DNA of 64,000 nt, taken from Isoetes taiwanensis (Eukaryota > Streptophyta > Lycopodiopsida > Isoetales > Isoetaceae). This document shows, one piece after another, positions 60,539 through 64,000 of this stretch. Made by a program: the position numbers and the translations under genes. Every line of letters begins with the position of its first letter. Within the stretch, counting starts at the first letter, position 1. The stretch is taken from positions 2,730,001-2,794,000 of the forward strand of contig JAJEKV010000026.1 in NCBI GenBank assembly GCA_021234155.1. The letters run 5' to 3'. Under the pieces are notes generated by a model. It saw only the letters and a list, made by a program, of their open reading frames with translations. It was not told where the DNA came from and made no database searches.

Positions 60539-61528
60539 CTAATAAGACGAAATGAATCGTACTCTGGAATTATCTGGAATTATCATGCTCAAGTTGATAT
60601 GGCCCCGTTTGATGGACTCATGTGGAGGGATGTTGTAGTTTACAAGCATGACTGGCCATGTGGACCATGAGGCTGTCCGTTGCAAAAAAAGGTTGAAACC
60701 ATCTGTTGCAAGACCAAAGTGAATATGTCTTAGTTCGTTCTGAAATTCAGGCCATCTGCTATTTATAAATCTCCATGCCTCTGAATTAGTGGGAAAGCGC
60801 ATAACTCCATCAAAACTATAATTATTCATATGCCAACCCATCAAGGCAGCAATCTCCTTTGTCCTAAACATGTGTTTAAGTCTAGGAATTATAGGAAAAT
60901 ACTGCAATACCTTGCATGGAATGGTTGAGCCTTGGATATCGTACCTCGACTCGTTACATTAAGGTACACTCGTTTGGACATATATGGATATTCTCGTACT
61001 AAAAACCAAGTGCCTTTATGAGTTTACGTGCTTCAGGATGTCTAGAATGAACCTTGTTTTCAGGAGGCAATATTCTGCTAATAAGTCTATATACACAAAT
61101 ATATAATAATTAAGCCAACAAAGATAAACAATAAAATTTCATATGTTCTAGAATTAAGAGTTAGGAAGGGAGGAAAGAACCTTAATATTGCCTCAACTGC
61201 ATATAAAATATATCTTATATTGCCCTTGCAAGTTGAGGAGGCATAGGTTAAATGCCAATCTCGATATTTTGCAATCCTCGTATAATTTTGTTTTGGCAAC
61301 TTGGATTATCTGATCATCAAGGTATTCAGCTGGATCTACCTCAATGACTTCATCAACCTCAGGAGCGTGCATATCTTGTTTGTCATTGTCATTATCAATG
61401 CCTTGCATGAGAAACTCAAATTGAGCATGCTCATACAACAAATCTTGAGTCGTCTTATCATAAGCATGACCAATGTTTTGTTCCACATTCCCATTAACTA
61501 TAGGATTTTCTCGTGCAATCTTTTCCAT
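60539..61528 (-). pseudogene. CACTA transposase (TNP2, Transposase_21) remnant
   Basis: On the minus strand, 61528-61193 contains KTKLYEDCKISRLAFNLCLL, like the N-terminal part of plant TNP2. Bases 61090-60960 read EARKLIKALGF, YENIHICPNEC, the conserved LGLGYEKIHACPNDC region, with an in-frame stop. Bases 60907-60539 read LKHMFRTKEIAALMGWH, then DGVMRFPTNSEAW, LATDGFNLF and WPVMLVNYNIPP, the diagnostic TNP2 core. The segment between CPNEC and LKHMF is largely deleted. It is clearly a dead copy and too far from the CACTA-like element at 46-57 kb to be its transposase. Confidence 0.85.
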
Positions 61529-61942
61529 ATTATGACAATGGAACTTTGATATACGAGGAGCATCTGATACCTACACCAAAAGAACCGTTTATCCAATATG
61601 TCAAGACCCTTACTTTTAAGCCATTAACCATTTTTTTCAAGCATTATAATAAATATTTGAAATCTAACCATTAGATATAAAGTTGCCAAGTAAGCACAAC
61701 AATAAGTACAACACATGAATTGAATAAATAAAGAAAAGGAAAATGAAAGAAACATAATGCGCTTTGAATAACATTAAGTGTTGCACATAGAATCTAAGCA
61801 TTAGACTTGATGGTGTTAAGTATGCACTGAAAAAAATAAAACAAAGGGAAATGAAACAAGAACAATAATATTAAGATTTAATAAGATAAGATCATTAAGA
61901 CCAAATAGAGATTTAATAAAAAAGAACGTTTGTTTTAAAGAA

Positions 61943-62528
61943 TTAAAAGTATTTATCTCCACAAAATCCATCAAGTATAGTCTCATGGAATTCATAGTCC
62001 AAAAATAACTCGTCCCCCTCTTTGAGGCTCTTGATAGCAGCAACCATAAGAAAGTGCTTACACATTCTTGTCATGAACTCCTCGCAATCATGACTTCTTT
62101 CTTCAAACATGCAATTGACAATATCTTTATTGGCACTACAACTATTCATCAACCTCACTATATTGCCATGTTCTTCCACATGACTATCAATAAAAGATCT
62201 CTTGTCCTCATTGTAGTCTGATCTCATTTCCATAGTGCATGTATTACTGTTGCAACTATAGAAATGAATAATATGTTAATGCCTCCCACTCTGATGCACT
62301 ATACTTTCGACCTCCATAGATCATCAAAGGGACAAGTGAGTTATATTAAACACAAAGGTTTTGGGCAATGAATAATCCCCTTCCAGATCCAAAAAGCGTA
62401 GACTGGTTTATTACATACCGACGACCCCAATAAGTGAATATGTGACCTAAATTGGGCAATGGATCACTAAATAGACCTAATCTTCGTCGATCTATAGGTT
62501 TTAATAATCTCTCAATGTGATGCGGCAT
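61943..62528 (-). pseudogene. Broken SET-domain (histone-lysine methyltransferase-like) gene
   Basis: On the minus strand, 62528-62346 encodes GSGRGLFIAQNL, the start of a SET domain. Bases 62330-62280 read IYGGRKYSASEWEAL. Bases 62260-61943 read HGNIVRLMNSCSANKD and then AAIKSLKEGDELFLDYEF, the SET core and its catalytic-site Tyr region. In-frame stops and a shift near 62265-62335 break it. NSCSAN stands where NHSCxPN is usual, so the cofactor-binding Asn-His pair has lost its His. Its 5' end stops at the probable copia LTR border at 62538. It lies directly upstream of the TNP2 remnant on the same strand, so capture by a CACTA element is possible. Confidence 0.65.
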
Positions 62529-62585
62529 TGGTAAATCTGTTGAAAATATGGTTATGTAATGTTACCATATTCATGAAAAGGAAGG

Positions 62586-62660
62586 AGATCTATAAGGGTT
62601 TTCTACCCTAAGGTTGCAATTGTCATAAGGGTTTTCTACCCTAAGGTTATAAGGTTGCAA
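62586..62660. repeat. Short direct duplication in the probable copia LTR
   Basis: ATAAGGGTTTTCTACCCTAA occurs twice (about 62590 and 62627). TGTTGAAAATATGG at 62538 resembles a copia LTR start, but the LTR end and primer site were not identified. Confidence 0.5.
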
Positions 62661-63062
62661 AAGGCATGGTCGACCAAACATAGTAGATAATGACCTATAT
62701 TTTATAAGGTCATAAGATGATATGATTAAGAAAATCAAAGTTTAGAATGTGATGTGCTGGACGAATAAGAAAATAACAGTAAAGCATCGAAGAGTCGGTC
62801 ATGGCTTGACCGACTGCTACAGATCCGGCATGATCTCTACTTATGGAGACAGAACGAAGATCATTCATCATTCGAAGGAGTCGAATCGAACTTGGTTCTC
62901 GATAGAAGATCCTTTGCATGGTTTTTAGCTGAATAACAATTCAAATGGTGAATTGATTTGAAGACATGTAATGACTTTGTTACTATGATTTTTCTCTAAT
63001 GGTACAATGATAAATATCTTATATAAGGTCATTGCATTGTGCTAAAGTTGGTTGTCTTGATC

Positions 63063-64000
63063 ATGGCAACCAGACTTGGAGCTTCATTGCTAAATGGAAT
63101 TGATATATTCCAAGGGGAAGCAGGCTTTCAGACCTGGAAAGAAAGGATGAAGGATGTACTGCAAGCAGAAGATCTGTGGGATTTGATTGCAGGTGATGAA
63201 GAAGGAGAGAGCAGTCATACAGGAGACAGTGGAGCTAGTGAAGGCTCGGTTAATACAGGGACTAGTGCAAACAGTTCAAAGCGTGCACAACAGGCCAGAT
63301 GCATTATATCAAGTAAGTTGAGTTCAAGCATAATGTTTAAGCTTAAAAACAAGAAACCTAAGGAGATGTGGGATTATTTAGTTAAACATTATGAAGTTAA
63401 GAACTCCTCTCAGATTGAGATGCTGGATAGGGAGCTAAGAAGGCTCAAGTTCAAAGATGAAGATAATCTTACACAATTTTTCCAAAAATATGACAACATA
63501 GTAACTGATCTTGAGGCTGCAGGAGTTCCCATAACAAAAGATTTTCATGTTTTATCATTATCTAGAGCTTTTTCAGAATATGAACAATTGTCCACATTAG
63601 TAAGAAGTGTGGCCTCAAATCGAGAAAAGGCAGAATTAATGATAAGAACAGAAATTGAACAAAGAAAGTTTATTAAAGGGGAGGAAGAAGAAAGCTCTGA
63701 AATACTCTTTGCAGGAAGAGGAAGAGGGAAGTTTGGTAAGACTAGAAGTGTTAAAAATAAATTGGAACCATGTTACATTTGCAAAGGTATGGGACACTTA
63801 AAAAATAATTGCCCTAAATTAAAGGAGAAAAGGTGCTTCAATTGTGAGGGGATTGGACATGTAGCAGCAGAATGTCCAAGTCCAAAAGGCATTGGAAGAG
63901 GAAAAAATAAAAACTATCATGCTAGTATTGAAAGGAAAGGTAGCTTCTCAAGGGGAAGGAAGGAAGGAAATTCCAGCATTAATCTTGCTCAAGAAACAAA
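63063..64000 (+). CDS. Ty1/copia gag polyprotein, N-terminal part, runs off the window
   Basis: The frame is open from ATG 63063 to the window end (312 codons). The start region (GIDIFQGEAGFQTWKERM) and WDYLVKHYEVKN, then REL-RRLKF and LTQFFQKYDNI match plant copia gag (UBN2/Retrotran_gag type). Two CCHC zinc knuckles follow: CYICKGMGHLKNNC and CFNCEGIGHVAAEC (about 63769-63880), which bind RNA for packaging. There is no frame break, so this may be a young copy; protease, integrase and reverse transcriptase would lie beyond the window. A TATA-like TATATAAGG is at about 63020. Confidence 0.9.
   Translation, partial: MATRLGASLLNGIDIFQGEAGFQTWKERMKDVLQAEDLWDLIAGDEEGESSHTGDSGASEGSVNTGTSANSSKRAQQARCIISSKLSSSIMFKLKNKKPKEMWDYLVKHYEVKNSSQIEMLDRELRRLKFKDEDNLTQFFQKYDNIVTDLEAAGVPITKDFHVLSLSRAFSEYEQLSTLVRSVASNREKAELMIRTEIEQRKFIKGEEEESSEILFAGRGRGKFGKTRSVKNKLEPCYICKGMGHLKNNCPKLKEKRCFNCEGIGHVAAECPSPKGIGRGKNKNYHASIERKGSFSRGRKEGNSSINLAQET

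Overview
The window reads as nuclear DNA of a land plant. It carries an intronless EMS1/PSKR-type leucine-rich-repeat receptor kinase, a spliced borealin-like gene, plant-style introns, and a typical plant repeat load: CACTA, L1, a second LINE family, Ty1/copia, a solo LTR, a TRIM and tRNA-derived SINEs. The gene density and nested repeats suggest a large, repeat-rich genome. I cannot name the species; a non-flowering plant is a guess only. Only two host genes look intact: the receptor kinase at 9686-12862 (minus) and the borealin-like gene at about 29921-31493 (minus).

Region 1-7650 is the most unusual part. It looks like the interior and right end of a large mobile element that I do not recognise. 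It has three plus-strand units: a 103-residue ORF at 421-732, a four-exon gene at 1927-6761, and a 76-residue ORF at 7024-7254. The large gene combines a ParB/DndB-like DGQH motif, a region resembling a degenerate N4/N6 DNA methyltransferase, an acidic linker, and an FCP1/NIF-type HAD phosphatase domain. Its introns and spacers, but not its exons, are studded with a GC-rich palindrome (arm AAATCGCGCC around a single A or T). The right end at about 7619-7650 matches, inverted, the left end of a 2.0-kb element at 58199-60209. That smaller element has 35-bp terminal inverted repeats and carries the same palindromes, so it looks like a non-autonomous derivative.

Region 7.9-29.9 kb holds the receptor kinase flanked by repeats: a decayed LINE (8.3-9.2 kb); a dispersed repeat with tRNA-like boxes (16.1-17.2 kb); a 431-bp TRIM in one copy of a tandem duplication (19.3-19.8 kb); and a LINE with a pentanucleotide tail (21.5-25.1 kb) split by a 1585-bp solo LTR with a perfect 5-bp target duplication. 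Region 29.9-44.4 kb holds the borealin-like gene, a heat-shock-type promoter (33.3-33.5 kb), a SINE with a TATC tail (34.6 kb), a 5'-truncated L1 with a 9-bp target duplication (38.57-40.42 kb), a second copy of the pentanucleotide-tailed LINE (40.7-42.3 kb) and a decayed unknown ORF (43.5-44.4 kb).

Region 44.9-58.1 kb is a repeat of about 440 bp interrupted by a roughly 10-kb CACTA-like insertion (46446-56660), whose core is 6.6 tandem copies of a 1.13-kb unit plus a long TA tract. The window ends with a CACTA TNP2 transposase remnant (60.5-61.5 kb), a broken SET-domain gene (61.9-62.5 kb), and the start of a Ty1/copia gag gene with two zinc knuckles that runs off the end. All splice junctions, domain calls and family names come from reading the sequence; no database search was possible.
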